From Ceratotherium simum simum (Eukaryota > Chordata > Mammalia > Perissodactyla > Rhinocerotidae), in NCBI RefSeq assembly GCF_000283155.1, contig NW_004454162.1, forward strand, positions 56,196,827-56,260,826: 64,000 nucleotides of DNA. Reading direction: 5' to 3'. The notes under the pieces were generated by a model. It did no database searches and was not told the origin of the DNA. It saw nothing but the letters and a program-made list of their open reading frames with translations. A program made the position numbers and the translations under genes. Positions 22,891-35,075 of the stretch are shown here, piece after piece; position 1 is the first letter of the stretch, and each line of letters opens with the position of its first letter.

Positions 22891-24345
22891 GGTACTTCTT
22901 TCTGCAAATTATCACAAGGCTGGTTGATACTTACGCTTCCCTTCATCCTCTACCCATTCATGTTCCCTCTGCCCTTAACCAGGACCTTAGCCGGCTGGAA
23001 TTTTTCATATGGCTGGACGATTGTTTACCTGGCTGGGTTTTTCAAACCTTTGTTCCTGAATGGTCTGAGCCCTCAGCGGTCCTACCTCTATTGAGTTGTT
23101 CTAGTCTTCCACAGAATTTATCACTGAATAGGAAAGTCCTGACAGATGCTCCCCACCCCCAGTGATTTGCTGGGGCGGAGTTGAGTTTATTTGCTCCAAG
23201 AAAGAGACTATTTTTGTAAAAAGAACTTAACTTGGAGTGGTCCCGCATGTGATCACATTTATGATAATTAACAGCCAGTCTCCAAGACCGGTATATCTCC
23301 TTCAAGGCCAGACAAGTGAATTGAGCGGGCATGTCACAGGACTCCCTCTCCGACCCTTACATCTTCCAAGTCTTTGATGGTGGGTGGCATGATCTCTGTG
23401 ATTCCCTTAGGGATGTGCTATTGTTTTGGGTTGATATTTTGGAAGAAAGAGGCTCCACTTTGTCTTTTCTACCATAATATTCATTAGTCTGTGGTTGAAG
23501 GATTTTTACTACAACGCCTTCAACTATACACTCAGGAACTGGAGAAACAGTCACAAGTGGAGTTTGCAAACTATTTGAGAGCAATTCAGGCCAAGACTTC
23601 ATTTTCATCTGCCCCCTGGACCTCCACATTAGGATCCACTCTAACAGATGGACCAGAGCGGGATTCTGGTTCTGTAGTGATCAGAGCCAGCTCAGATCCA
23701 GTGTCTAATAATATCCCTAGAGTGGGGGTTTCCTTTTCCCTAGTGCTTAGTGACCATGTTTCTTTGTTGAAGATTTGGAAGATTTATAGCATATAATTAT
23801 GGCAGTGATTGCCATATGGCAGTCCCTTTCCTCAAGGGAACTCTATCACCTCTTCCTTCAAGCACTCTGCATCTATAACTGGCTCAGATCTGGGAGCTGG
23901 AGGACAGATCAGGACTCTTCATAGTAGGGGCTCAAGTTAGGTTCCTGTTCACTAGTCCTGTAGGGTTTTTTTTTTAAACACATAAATATAGATACATATA
24001 TCCTGCAAGAGATACTTTGCTGATTGTGTATAAACATGTTTTAAATTTATTTAAATAGTATTTTGCTGGTGATCTTTTTTCCTTACATTTAAAGCTCAGT
24101 ACTTTGTTCTTAAGATTGTATTGCAACTGCAACCTAACAGTCCCATACCAGATTTTCTCATCTGTTTCTCCAGTACTGGACACCACAGTGCCTTTAGCTT
24201 CCTGCTCTGTAAGGACATGCGTGTGTGCAGGCCCCGTGTCTGTGGACCTCGGTGGAGCTCACTCCAGGACTAGAGTCAGGAGTAGGATTGCCTGTTCATG
24301 GGACCTACAGAGGACGACCCATGTGCTCTCCTGAACTGCTAAAAC
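22891..24345. other. Unassigned sequence
   Basis: About 1.4 kb. The longest frame (142 codons, 22737-23165 plus) starts inside the MIR copy and has no domain. The 101-codon frame at 23491-23796 is also unrecognised. No further repeat named. Confidence 0.4.
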
Positions 24346-26051
24346 ACTGCATTCCCACCTGCAGTGCATAATCATTCTCTCTGTTTTTACTAAAACGTAA
24401 CATCTTCTGATTACCTAATTTGTGTCTATCTGACGTTTAATTTCTTTCTCTAAATTTACCTAAAGTTGAATCTTGTTTAGTTTGCATTTCTCCAATTAAT
24501 AGTAGGGCTGAGCGTCTATTTACACACTTGTTAGTCTTTTGTAAATTGCATCATCTCCTTTGTCCATTTTTCTATCGTGTTTCCATTCTTTTGTTGATTT
24601 ATACCTATTCTTTCTCTATTCTAAACACAAATCCCTTTTAGACTTTAGGTATCACAAATATTTTCTCCCAATCTGTCACCAATGATTTTATCTTGCCTGT
24701 GGTATTCTTTGTTGGACAGAAATTCTTAGTTTTAGTGTAAATTAATCTATCAATTTTTTTTAAACCTTAAGACTTGTAGTATGTGGATCTTATTAAAATA
24801 TTCCTTCCCACCTTAAGTTTGCAAAAATATTCTCCTACATTTTTTCTGTTACCTTTACAGTGTTCCTCTCATATTCAGTTCTTTAAAACATCTAGAGCTA
24901 ACCTCTATGAATGGTGTAGAGTAGGAATCTATTTTTCTCCTCTAATAAGCCAATTTTACCAACATCATTCACAAAACAACCTATCATTTCCTCACTGGTT
25001 ACATTTGAATACACACATAGGTCTGTGTCTGAGCTCCCTATTCTGCCGCTGTGCTATTTTTAAAAAGTTGTTACCGGCCTGGCCCAGTGGCTGAGTGGTT
25101 CAAGTTCTGTGTGCTCTACTTCGGCGGCCCGGGTTCACGGATTTGGATCCCAGGCATGGACCTACTCCACTCACCAGCCATGCTGTGGCAGTGTCCCATG
25201 TACAGAATAGAGGAAGATTGGCACAGATGTTAGCTCAGGGACAATCTTCCTCAAACATAAAAAAAAAAAAAAAAAGAGGAGGATTGGCAACAGATGTTAG
25301 CTCAGGGCAAGTCTTCCTCAGCAAAAAAAAAAAGTTGTCACCATGGCTTCGTCGTACGCTTCATATATGTTAGCAGGAAATCCCACTTTGCTCCTCTTTT
25401 TCAATGTTGTTTTAGATATCCACAATCTTTTATTCTTTCACATATTTTTTGAAATCAGTTGGTTGTAGTCTTCAAAAAAAAATCCAGCTGAAATTTTGAT
25501 TGGAATTGCATTAGATCAGTTTGAGGAGAAATGACATCTTAATCATGCTAAGTTGGCTTATCTGTGGTGTCCTTGAGTATAGTTTAAAAATTTTCTCAAA
25601 TAGAGCTTCCTTGGCTATTTTTATTGCTCTATTATTTTCAATTATCTTTCTCTTTGGTCATTGCTGAAATAGAGGAATGTAAGTCGACCTTGTTTCTGGC
25701 AGCCTTACTAAATCCTCTTGTTATTTCCTTGAGTTCATCTGTTGATTCTGTGAGTTTTTGTTTTTATTAGATGATATCATTTGCAAATAATGACAGTTTT
25801 GCCTCCTTCCTTCCAATCCTTAGACCTTTGCTCCTTACCTTTGTGTGTCGGCCAAGGCCTTCAGTACTGAGTCAGAGAGAAGCTGTGATGGGGTCCTGGC
25901 TCCTGATCCTAAAATGAAAGCATCCACAGTTTCTCCATTAAGTAGGATATTTGTTAAAGGTTTTTGCTAGATGACCTTATTTCACTTAAGGAAATTCTCT
26001 ATATGCTTAGTTTTCTGAGATTTTAAAAAATAATGAATAGATATGGAATGT
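24346..26051 (-). mobile_element. L1 LINE, antisense, interrupted by an ERE
   Basis: Antisense L1 sequence from the 3' side inwards: 'tttgcatttctccaattaat', 'ttttctcccaatctgtcacc', 'ttgattggaattgcattaga tcagtttgaggagaaatgac', 'ttttgctagatgacctta'. An ERE at about 25076-25333 splits it. Stops in all frames make it a dead copy of the reverse-transcriptase/3' region. Confidence 0.85.
25076..25333 (+). mobile_element. ERE SINE, long class with duplicated tail
   Basis: Sense ERE with head 'ggcctggcccagtggctgag', then two tail units ('gaggaagattggcacagatg' and 'gaggattggcaacagatgtt') separated by a poly-A run. Near-perfect flanking repeats aaagttgttacc and aaagttgtcacc mark the insertion into L1. 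Confidence 0.95.
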
Positions 26052-26257
26052 TTAAGGATCATCCATCTGCCTCTGCTGCACAGCATGCCCTCACACGCAT
26101 CCGGACCATGTCATCTGTCCCTTCTGCCAGCAGTGCCACCTGTGCTGCCTTGGCCTCCGATACCGTAACGAGGGCTGCAAGGCACAAGCTGTGCAGGCCC
26201 CTGGGTGGGAGGGTTCCCCAAATCTTTCCAGGATGTTGTCTATCAGATGCATTCATT
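26052..26257. other. GC-rich island inside L1; possible retrocopy fragment
   Basis: About 200 bases with clearly higher G+C than the flanking L1 sequence, which resumes on the right. One plus-strand frame is dense in Cys, including HVICPFCQQCHLCC, which has CxxC spacings like a zinc-binding module. A stop lies shortly upstream and the frame is short. It is not recognised as a named gene. It may be a processed-pseudogene fragment or coincidence. Confidence 0.3.
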
Positions 26258-26417
26258 CAAAATCATCACTTTTTTATTTGTTACTATTTCATTGTTTTTT
26301 TGCTCTATTTCATTAATTTCTATGTATGTCTTTATTGTTTCCTTTATTCTTGTTTCTTCCATTTATTCACTTGAACTCACTTTTCCCCCCAGCTTCTTGA
26401 ATTTGAGGTAGTCTATC
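26258..26417 (-). mobile_element. L1 LINE continuation, antisense
   Basis: 'catttcattaatttctatgt ... cccagcttcttgaatttgag' corresponds to L1 ORF2 sequence further 5' than the block on the left, so part of the element is missing between them. Confidence 0.65.
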
Positions 26418-26611
26418 TTTTTTTTTTGGTAAGGAAGATTGGCCTTGAGCTAATATCATTGCCAATCTTCCCCTAATTTTTGTATGTGGGACGCCACCAC
26501 AGCATGGCTTGATGAATGGTGTGTAGGTCCGCACCCAGGATCGGAAGCCCTGAACCCCAGGCAGCTGAAGTGGAGCCCACAAACTTAACCACTACACCAC
26601 TGGGCCAGCCC
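26418..26611 (-). mobile_element. ERE SINE
   Basis: Minus-strand short-class ERE: T run, 'aaggaagattggccttgagc', then the head complement 'ccactgggccagccc'. Inserted in antisense L1. Confidence 0.92.
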
Positions 26612-28764
26612 AGAGATAGTTTTTCTTTTGATAACACAGTCTAATCTGTTTGCATTTACTGTGAAAAGTATAAAAGAAAAAAAAAAAACAGAAACAGAAA
26701 GTGTGGATGCTAGAAAATATGAATCACGACAGAGAACAAGTCCTAACACAGCAGTGATTACAATACACTTAAAAAGCTCAAATTTACTGAGAATCCACAG
26801 ATTTTGTGGAAGAAAAGCACATGGAAAAGTTAAAGGCAGAAATGGAAAGGACAATCCAGGAAAACGTGGGCTCAAAGGAGGCTGGGCAGCAATTTCAGGT
26901 TAAGGTGAAATTTAAGGCAGCAAACATCCTAATGAACATTACACGTGGGAAAAGGAACATTCTAGCAAGAAGACAGAGCAGCTACATGCCCTAATTGATC
27001 TGGCTTCAAGACAGGTAAGAGAACAAAGATCAGTTGCGGAGAAGAGCTCGGGGCTCACCAGCCTCTTATTTGTGTGCCCTTGGCTGGCTGTGTGCACCTG
27101 GGGGGACAAAAGTCAGCTCTGGCTTGCGCCCTTCCCAGTGCATTCAAGGCCTGAGCGTGGGGGGACTCTCCTCAGCGTGGGGAGTTCTGATGTGAGGTCC
27201 CGTTTCCTGTGTCCCCAACCCTGTCACCCCATCTCTCAGGGACCTCCTTGAACCTCAGCCCAGCCCCACTCTTTCCCAAAAGCTGCCCCCTGGGCTGTCC
27301 TCTCCTGTCCCCAAGGGGTGGGCTGGGCTGGGCTGAGGGACATGGATCAGGAGACAGCTGGTCTGCCTGTGCCTGGTGCCATGGTCCCCACACCACCAGT
27401 TCCTCGGCTGTCCTGATGTGACTCCACAGCCCCTACAAGTGCTGTGGACCCTGACTAGCAATGATCAGCAGAGAACAGGGCACCACAAGACAGCTCTGGG
27501 TGCTGGTCCCTGCTCTGTGGCACTTGGTTTCCTCGGCCCCAACGCTAGGATCCAGCTCCTTTTGTCTCATCTGAGGTGTCTCGGAGTCTTTCTGTCCTGA
27601 CCCATCCACTTTCTTTTCACTGTGGCCTCTCTGGGCTGGCTTGGGGTGGAGTGATGACATTCAACATTCATTCATCATCACGTGAGGAGCAAGAACTCCT
27701 TATGCGTCCTCACTCCCTTACAGAGTAAATGCTTAAGAGACGTTTGTAGCAACATTGACCTGAACGGTCTCAGCTACCTCCCAAGTTCATTATGAGGAAC
27801 AGCTATGTTTGAAAAATATAAAAATAAAAATATAACACTGTACTTAAGTTAGTATGACTTAGCACATAATAACTACTGCTTAGTAAATAACCAGTAAATA
27901 AATACTAATTTGGGTGACAGAGTAGGCTGCGTGCCACTGTTAGAGCATTATTTCCTTCCACTACGGCTATTATGCATTGTTTAGAGAGAAGAAAAGATCA
28001 CTCCAGGTCAGTTTTGACCAAATCCTTTAACATACTTAGTTGCAGTTTGGGATTTGTCATTTCAAAAATATTTTAACTTCTCAATTTTGACCAAAATACC
28101 ATCAATTGTTTGTGAGCGAGCTTTGCAAAATTGAATGCAGAAGTTTTGATCGTGAGACAAAAACTCATCCTGTTTTAAAGGAAATTTATGTGCCCTTCTG
28201 GGTGATATTCTAGGACCGAAAAAGAAGAAGTGCTCTCTGGGAGTGAATTTCTCCATCCTTGTATTCCACCTCCTTGCAGGAGTGGAACAAGTACCCTTTT
28301 ATTTCACAGGCGAAACATACTCCATAGTTTCCAAATAAGGAGTAAAGTTTGCCACGTACACATTTAGTACCTTAAATCTGTGGAGCTAGTCTCAGTTCAC
28401 AGCAAAGAATATTTGTATCCTATGAACTCACAGGGAAGCTCAGTTTTGAGTTCACCTAATTAACTCATGCAAAAAGTACAATTGAAGTAACTGATATTTG
28501 ACAGCAATTTAAATAAAATATTAACCATTCATCCTTTGTAAGATTTCAGTTCTGGCCCTTTATCAAATTAGATCACCATAAATTAAACTATCCGGTCTGA
28601 ATTCGTGTAATGCTCTGCAAAATTGCCTTGCTAATGTAACTTAATGTTGCTCTCTTTGGCATTCTTGAGTGTTGATATATGAAATAGTCCTCTAGAATCA
28701 AGGTTTCTGCACCTTTTTAGAAGCGTCTGTTGCAAAGATCAATAATCTAGCAAGAGCTCCCATT
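26612..28764. other. Unassigned sequence, GC-rich in the middle
   Basis: About 26800-26990 has an open plus frame with a charged N-terminal part (EEKHMEKLKAEMERTIQENV), possibly helical, but nothing identifies it. About 27050-27660 is G+C rich but not CpG-dense. No confident repeat or gene. Confidence 0.35.
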
Positions 28765-28990
28765 CAGAGAGTACGCTGTATGTTCCAGGCATGTGATTTA
28801 CTGAATTTACCTCCCACTATAACTCTGCTAAGTGGATATGATAATCCTCCCTTTGTGGATGAGGAACCTGGGGCCACTTCAACAACTTGTCCACAGCTGG
28901 TCAGTCTTGACACAGGATTCAAACCCAGGTCTGTTTGATCTCAAAGTCTGTGACCTTAACCAATGTTTTGCAATGTTACTGTGCTACTCA
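28765..28990 (-). mobile_element. MIR SINE
   Basis: 'tttgtggatgaggaacctgg ... aacttgtccacagctggtca ... ggattcaaacccaggtctgt' is a clear antisense MIR. Confidence 0.85.
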
Positions 28991-29450
28991 ATCTCCCTGT
29001 GACGCAGATTCCAGTAATCAATTATTCTTATAAAATGGCAGAGGTGATCTGCAGAAGAGAGGAGCTACACTCTGGAGCCAGAAGTCTGGTTGACATGGCA
29101 AGCCACAACCAGGATGATCTGTGGTCCATGTAAGCCCTTCTGGGAATTCCCAGATTCCTTTTGCCAGGAAGCTAGAAAAAGACTGGACTTTGGTCAACCA
29201 GGCCTGCTGGGACTCAGACTATTCCTGACTTGTTCATCAAAGGGAACTTGCTTTCATAGGCTAGAATGTCTGGATATTCAGGTGACACATATGCACAAGA
29301 GTTTTCCTTTGATTTCAGAGCCTTCAATGAGCCACAGATTAAGAACTCCCTTGTTATTTCCCAGTTTTTCTTGGCTTTAAGGAAACCAGTATCAAAAGAA
29401 ATACTCAATTCTAATATTCCCCCAAATATTCTCATGTGCTTCTCACTCTT
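28991..29450. other. Unassigned sequence
   Basis: Nothing recognised. Short frames only. Confidence 0.4.
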
Positions 29451-29467
29451 TAAATTGGTAGGTTTCA

Positions 29468-29726
29468 GGCTGGCCCCGTAGCTTAGTGGTTAGGTTGTCG
29501 CGCTCTGCTACTGGTGGCCCCGGTTCGGACCCAGGTGCTAACCAATGCACCGCTTGTCCAGCCATGCTGAGGCAGCGTCCCACATGCAGCAACTAGCAGG
29601 ATGTGCAACTACGACATACAACTATCTACTGGGGCTTTGGTGAGAAAAAGGGAAAAAAAAGGAGGAGTATTGGCAATTTATGTTAGCTCAGGGCCGGTCC
29701 TCCTCAGAAAAAAAAAAAAAAAAAGA
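29468..29726 (+). mobile_element. Composite ERE SINE variant
   Basis: The head 'ggctggccccgtagcttagt' is followed by a middle section 'cccacatgcagcaactagca ... actatctactggggctttgg' shared with the element at 34000-34218. It ends with the 'ggagtattggcaatttatgt' tail of ordinary EREs. A perfect 17-bp duplication, taaattggtaggtttca, flanks it at 29451-29467 and 29727-29743. Confidence 0.95.
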
Positions 29727-29889
29727 TAAATTGGTAGGTTTCAATCTGTGTTTGGTGTAGCCTTGGGAGTTCCACAGGCCCTCTCCAGGGTGCCCCACTG
29801 CTAGGGGAGAAGCGGGAAAGGATGGAACTCTGGCTAGCACCCCCAACCCTCAGCTGGAGAAGCTCTCTGGACACAGAGGTAAAGAACAT

Positions 29890-30075
29890 GAGCCCAACTC
29901 CACTGTCTAGTGATTTGATTTCTTTATGCCTCAGTGTTGTCATCTGTGAAAGGCACTAATAATCTGACCATGTAGGGTCTCACTGATGGGTAAATGACTT
30001 AATCTGTGCGTGACACTTAGAACTGGCTGACAAGGAGTGAGCACTCAGTGGTTGTTGGTTATCATTGTCCCTTCC
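29890..30075 (+). mobile_element. MIR SINE
   Basis: 'tttgatttctttatgcctca gtgttgtcatctgtgaaagg' and 'gtgagcactcagtggttgtt' follow the MIR pattern. Diverged. Confidence 0.6.
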
Positions 30076-30989
30076 TCATGCTTTTGGACATAACTTCATT
30101 ACAATCAAGAGTCTGAACCTAAGAAAAATGGAAATCACTTTCTCTATGATCACTGAACTTTGTGTTTAAATAGTCTTTTACTGTTTATTTAATTTTTATG
30201 TATGTTGTATATCATGTCACATTAAATGGGATCTAATTTCTTCCCAGTCTGCCACTTGTGAGCCAGCCCACTGCCTTCCCCGAAAGGACAAGAGTTATCG
30301 GGACTTGCCCCATCTACAGATGTGGAAACTGCCTTGGTTTCTTGGCTGTATGATCTGATAAATGAGATTGTGATGACTTAAAATATTTTGCTGTCCTTCC
30401 TGCAAATGAAGGAAAATAGAAGTGAAGGAGTTGGTCAACAGCAAAGGAAAAATAACGCCTGTTACTAGTAGATTTTAATATTTCTTACTTTCCTTGTCCC
30501 TTATTTCTACTTTTGAAAAATCTTTAAAGTAATCTTTCAATGAGGGAAAAAACCCATTATTCTTGTATTTTTTTTCCATTTTTGAGCTGTAAAATATATC
30601 ACACTTGCAGACTGGTGTAAAGAATGTACATGAACTGATTGAAAAGGAGGAGACAGTGAGCCCCATCGTGTGGGTCTTGGGTTTGCCCTTCACCTTGACC
30701 CCTTGCTCCACTCCGCCCCTGTTCTCTGTGCTCTGGGGAGCTGATCCATATGGTGTCCACCTACAGCCTCCTTGCCTTCCACTTCCACTGGCTTTGGCCA
30801 ATGGGGCATTGCATTAGCTTATTTCTCTACACCTGCCTCCATCTTTGTAAGTAATCGCTTCCGTGACTTCCCCTGGGATTAATTTGAGTGAGTCTTCTGT
30901 TTCCTTTAAGGACTGAACCAGCTCCCCAGGGAGACTCCCTTCCCCTGGAAAGGTAAGTACCAGTCTATACTTTGTGTTAATCATCCCCT
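30076..30989. other. Unassigned sequence
   Basis: No confident repeat. The 108-codon minus frame at 30475-30801 has no domain and overlaps an open plus frame. Confidence 0.4.
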
Positions 30990-32290
30990 TGCTTGTCAAA
31001 ACTGTAATTTCACCAAATACATATGTTAAAACTTACATTGTTTAGTTTTGCCTTTTTTGACTCATGTAAACGCATTGACTTAAGGTCTCCCCCTGCTATG
31101 TTCCATTTTTTCTTTCTGCTAATTTGGAAATTATACATTCTATTTCTATGTATTTAGTAGCTATTCTAGAAATTTCAACATTCATATTTAACTTACGTCT
31201 CAACTTAATCAAACCTTTAACTTCCTTTTCAACACCAGCACCTTAGAATGCTTCACCCTGATTACCTTTTTTCCAACTTCAGTGCTATTTTTATCCAGTA
31301 TTTTGGTTCTGCCTTGTTTTTATACTTGCAGAAGGCCATTCCTGTTGATATTATTATTTCATGCAATCAGCGGCTCTCTGGATTTAGCCAGTGTTTGTCA
31401 TTTTCTCCACTCACCACTCCATCTTGCATCTGAGACCTTCCTCTGGGATCATATTCCTTCTTCTGGAAGAACATACTTAGAAATTCTTCAGTGATGCTCT
31501 CTTGCTAGTAAACTCTGTCTTTGTTTTCCTGCAAATGTCTTTATTTTACCCTTGTTCATGAGAGATTGTTTCAGTGCATATGTAATTCTCTTAGCACTTT
31601 GAAGATAATATAACACAGGCTTTTCCCGTCCACTCTTGCTGTTGAGAAGGCAGCTGTTAATCTAATTGTTAGTCCTTTGGAGATACATATCTTTTCTTTT
31701 CATCAACATTTGGAGCTTTTTGGTGTTCTTTTGTTTCATACATTTTCTATAGGTATAGAGTTCTTTTTATTTATCTTGCTTGAGTTTCCTTGGATTCATT
31801 GAGTCTGAGAATTATTATTCTCTACCAATTCCAAAAAATTTTTAACCAATATCACTTCAAAATTTTTCTCACATTCTATTGGCTCATTCTGGAAAACTAA
31901 TTAGATATACTTTACATTTTCTCATTCTATGACCCCAAACTCTCAACCTCTCTTTTCTAATTTCCATCTCACCATTTTTGGGCTGTGTTGGGGTAATCTT
32001 CTCTTTAGTTGTGTCTAATCTGCTGTTCAATCATCCATTGAGTCCAACTTCAAACATTACCTTTTTCATCTTACATTTTCTATTTGGTTATTTTCATATC
32101 TGCTTGGTCATTTTTGACAGCCTCATAGTTCTTCATCTTATTTTCAATTCCTTCTATTGTTTCTTTAGAACATAGTAAACATACTTAATTTGATACCCTG
32201 TATCTGTCAATTCCATTATTAGCAGACATTTTGGGTCTCACTCTGCAGTTTGTTATTCCTGCTGACTCTTCTTCTGGTGGCTTGATTGCT
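30990..32290 (-). mobile_element. L1 LINE fragment, antisense
   Basis: Segments 'gttgagaaggcagctgttaa tctaattgtt', 'tatcttgcttgagtttcctt', 'tctaatctgctgttcaatca tccattgag' and 'ttttcatatctgcttggtca' appear in the order of an antisense older L1. All frames are broken. Confidence 0.75.
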
Positions 32291-32547
32291 TGCTGCCTTG
32301 AGGTCATGACTGTCAAACCTTCCCCCTGAGAAAGTTTTTGGGGGAATTCCTTGATGTCTGGATTTAAAGTGCATTCTCCTAAAGCTTATTTATACTTAGT
32401 TCTGCTAAGCACCTTAGAATGCCACCAACCTAGAGACTGTAAACTAAATTTTCATCTTGGGTTACTGGGAACACAGATTATGTGAGTTTTGATTCTCAAA
32501 ATCACATGTATATCAGTTTATGGTAGGAATTCTCTGATGAGACTCTA

Positions 32548-32672
32548 TCATCTTTCCCTCCCCTTCCCCTCTGTCCCTTTTCTTCTCTTCCTCTCCCTAC
32601 AGTCTCTCTCTTTCCCTGTATCTTTAACCTCTCTCTCTCTTCCTCCCTTCTTTCTTTCCTCTTCCTGCTTCA
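32548..32672. repeat. Polypyrimidine tract
   Basis: C/T-dominated run (ctccccttcccctctgtccc ... ctctctctcttcctcccttc). Low complexity. Confidence 0.8.
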
Positions 32673-32754
32673 AGGCTACGATTGACAACCAGCCCCAGCA
32701 TCTACCTCTGCAGAAAGAGTTTCTATTTCCCCAGTTAGCCTCCCTTTATACTTG

Positions 32755-33300
32755 ATTGAGGGGGCTTCACTCTGACTGATTTGAACCCCAGACTACATGC
32801 CCTGGGCCACGAAGGCTTAGGAATATGCTCTCTGATGTCAAACTTACAAATAACCTAGCATAATGAGTTATTTGGGACTAGCAAAGAATTGCAACTGGGG
32901 ACAAGCAAGCTCTGGGGCCACAGGCAACTCGGAGGACGCAGGAGAGGGGCCTGCCTTAGGGAGGAGGAAGGGAGGGAGTGGGAGGGGCAGCTTTGAAGAG
33001 AGTCCATTGGAGGAGAGTGACGACTTCAACTTCTCATTGGCTGAGGTGCGGTGTTTCTCATTGGCTGGGTTGGTGCTAGGCAAGGAGAAAATCTCTCTGT
33101 CTTTGCTGAGGTGTGTAAAGAAGGTCCTTCCAGGGGAGTCTGCAGACAACGTGAGTGATGGTGTGTGAAAGCTCCCCTTTCTGCCCCCCTGACCCCCAGC
33201 TCCCCTGTACGTGAGGTTTCCTTTGTCTACTTTCACACAGCATAGATACCACCTCAGCTCTGTTGTTTGCACCCGCTGAGGACTGGCCTTACTCCCACAA
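32755..33300. other. Unassigned block with repeated ATTGG motifs
   Basis: Moderately GC-rich block with three ATTGG pentamers (complement of CCAAT), two of them in a repeated 'ctcattggctg' context. Composition and motifs suggest an LTR or a former promoter, but I cannot assign a family. Opposing frames of 101 and 134 codons overlap almost completely, which argues against either being coding. Confidence 0.4.
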
Positions 33301-33367
33301 GTTCAACCATGCGTTTAAAGATATTTTAATGTAAGTGTTTTACACTGGGAGGTTTCTTCCTACAGAA

Positions 33368-33887
33368 TGAAGGGGAGCAGAATGTGCCACCCCAAAATAT
33401 GCCTCTTTGACATAAGGATTACCTCTAGCTGGTTATTTTTAAGAAATAGCAGACACAGGAGAAGCTCTGAAAACCAAGTAGAAGTTACCCTTTTCTAAGA
33501 GAAATTTATAATTATAAGGAAATCTCCATTTCTAAGGATGTCTCCCTCTCGGTACTGGGGAGAGGAGGATGACTAAAACTCTGAAAACTCTTACCAGTGG
33601 AGAAGGCGTGGAGCCAAATCTGCATAACAACCATGCCCATGTTTTCTGTGCCCATAACTGACCTCCCACCCCCACCATCTTCTTTCCTGGTTAGCTGGAG
33701 AGGGTATTTAAGGTGGTGGCTGGGGCTGTTTCAGGGAGTTACGCAGTTTTCCTGGGTCTCTCCCACAAGTGTACATGTTATTACACTTCTGTTTGCTTTT
33801 CTCCGGTTAATTTGTCTTTTATTATACAGGGACGTCTCAGCCAAGGACCTAGAACTGTAGAGGGAAAATTATTTTTCTTCCCCTACA
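33368..33887 (+). mobile_element. Solo LTR, copy B of a shared family
   Basis: Starts TGAAGGGGAGCAGAATGTGCC and ends ...CCCCTACA. It shares blocks with 12628-13171 in the same order: start, 'ggtatttaaggtggtggctg', 'ttttcctgggtctctcccac' and 'gtacatgttattacacttct'. The central part differs. TG...CA ends and no adjacent internal region mean a solo LTR. Confidence 0.75.
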
Positions 33888-33999
33888 ATAGGTAATGTGC
33901 CATTTGGCCAAAAATGGAAGTGCAATAAATAATGTGATATTTTGAAAGCTTTAGTAAAAGCAATGAAATGAAAGGAATAAAAAATTTTGGTTTAAATAT

Positions 34000-34218
34000 A
34001 TTTTTTTTTTTTTAAAGATTTTATTTATTTTATTTTTTTCCCCCCAAAGCCCCAGTAGATAGTTGTATGTCATAGCTGCACATCCTTCTAGTTGCTGCAT
34101 GTGGGACTCGGCCTCAGGATGGACAGAGAAGTGGTGCCTCGATGCACGCCCGGGATCAGAACCCGGGCCTCCAGCATCGCAGCGCACGCACTTAACCACC
34201 AAGCCACAGGGCCGGCCC
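34000..34218 (-). mobile_element. ERE-related SINE, second subfamily
   Basis: Minus-strand SINE with a T-rich end, a middle 'gccccagtagatagttgtat' and the complement of a tRNA-like head ('ccacagggccggccc'). The middle differs from ordinary EREs. A perfect 12-bp duplication, tggtttaaatat, lies at 33988-33999 and 34219-34230. Confidence 0.93.
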
Positions 34219-34230
34219 TGGTTTAAATAT

Positions 34231-34925
34231 TTTGATTGAAAAATTTGAAATAATTTCAGCCATTTTTTGTAGTGGAATCAAAAATCTAATTTTATCTCTC
34301 ATAGTTAGAAGCTCTTAGCCCCATTCGTGTCAGTCATTCAGAAAAGAGAGAAAGTTCACACTTGCATGGTATTTCAGAGCCAGGGCTTCCGTGCGTAAAA
34401 CATCGGGGAAAATTATTTCTCTCATACCGTTTTTCTAAAACTACATCGAACTGGTAGCAGAATTCTCTGAGGTGAGCTTGCTCGTGCCTTGTCATATTGA
34501 CCAGTTCACTTCCCACATTTTGTTCCCTAAATCTTAATGACAATGCCTCCTAGAATGGAAGCTGAAACCAACCAAAATTGTTAGATTGTAGATGTAAATT
34601 GTCTATTGACAGTAATTCTCTTTTCCCTTTCACCCCTTACTTGATGAGAAAAAGGCCTCCGAGTTCTCAAGTTCAATGGTTTTTTCAGCAAAAAGTAGAG
34701 TGCTCAGTAAATATAATTTTCTACTAACTCGGTGTATCTAAGTTAGTGACGCTAACAAGTAATAACACCCTACAACTGTGGAGGATAAATTATTACTCCC
34801 TTTGGAAAAACTCTGACAAAGAGTCATTTTTCTTGAGACTATTATGTATTGTTTTACAATTTCCTTTAAAAAGAGGTCATAGAACCCATCAGGGTGTTAA
34901 AAGAGTGTACTTCAGTTGTAATAAC
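34231..34925. other. Unassigned sequence
   Basis: No recognisable repeat or gene. Confidence 0.4.
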
Positions 34926-35075
34926 AACTTCTGTGTGTCTGGTGCTTTATACATATTTTTCTTATAACTCTGCAGGGTAGAAATTATTGTATTCAGAAAC
35001 TGGAATCAGAAAGGTTAAGCCACTTGCCCAAGGTAACACAGCTATTAAGTAGCAGATCTGGGGTGTGCACCAGGT
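34926..35075 (-). mobile_element. MIR SINE
   Basis: 'aaggttaagccacttgccca aggtaacacagctattaagt' is the antisense of the MIR core. A second faint MIR-like patch follows at about 35190-35270. Confidence 0.85.
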
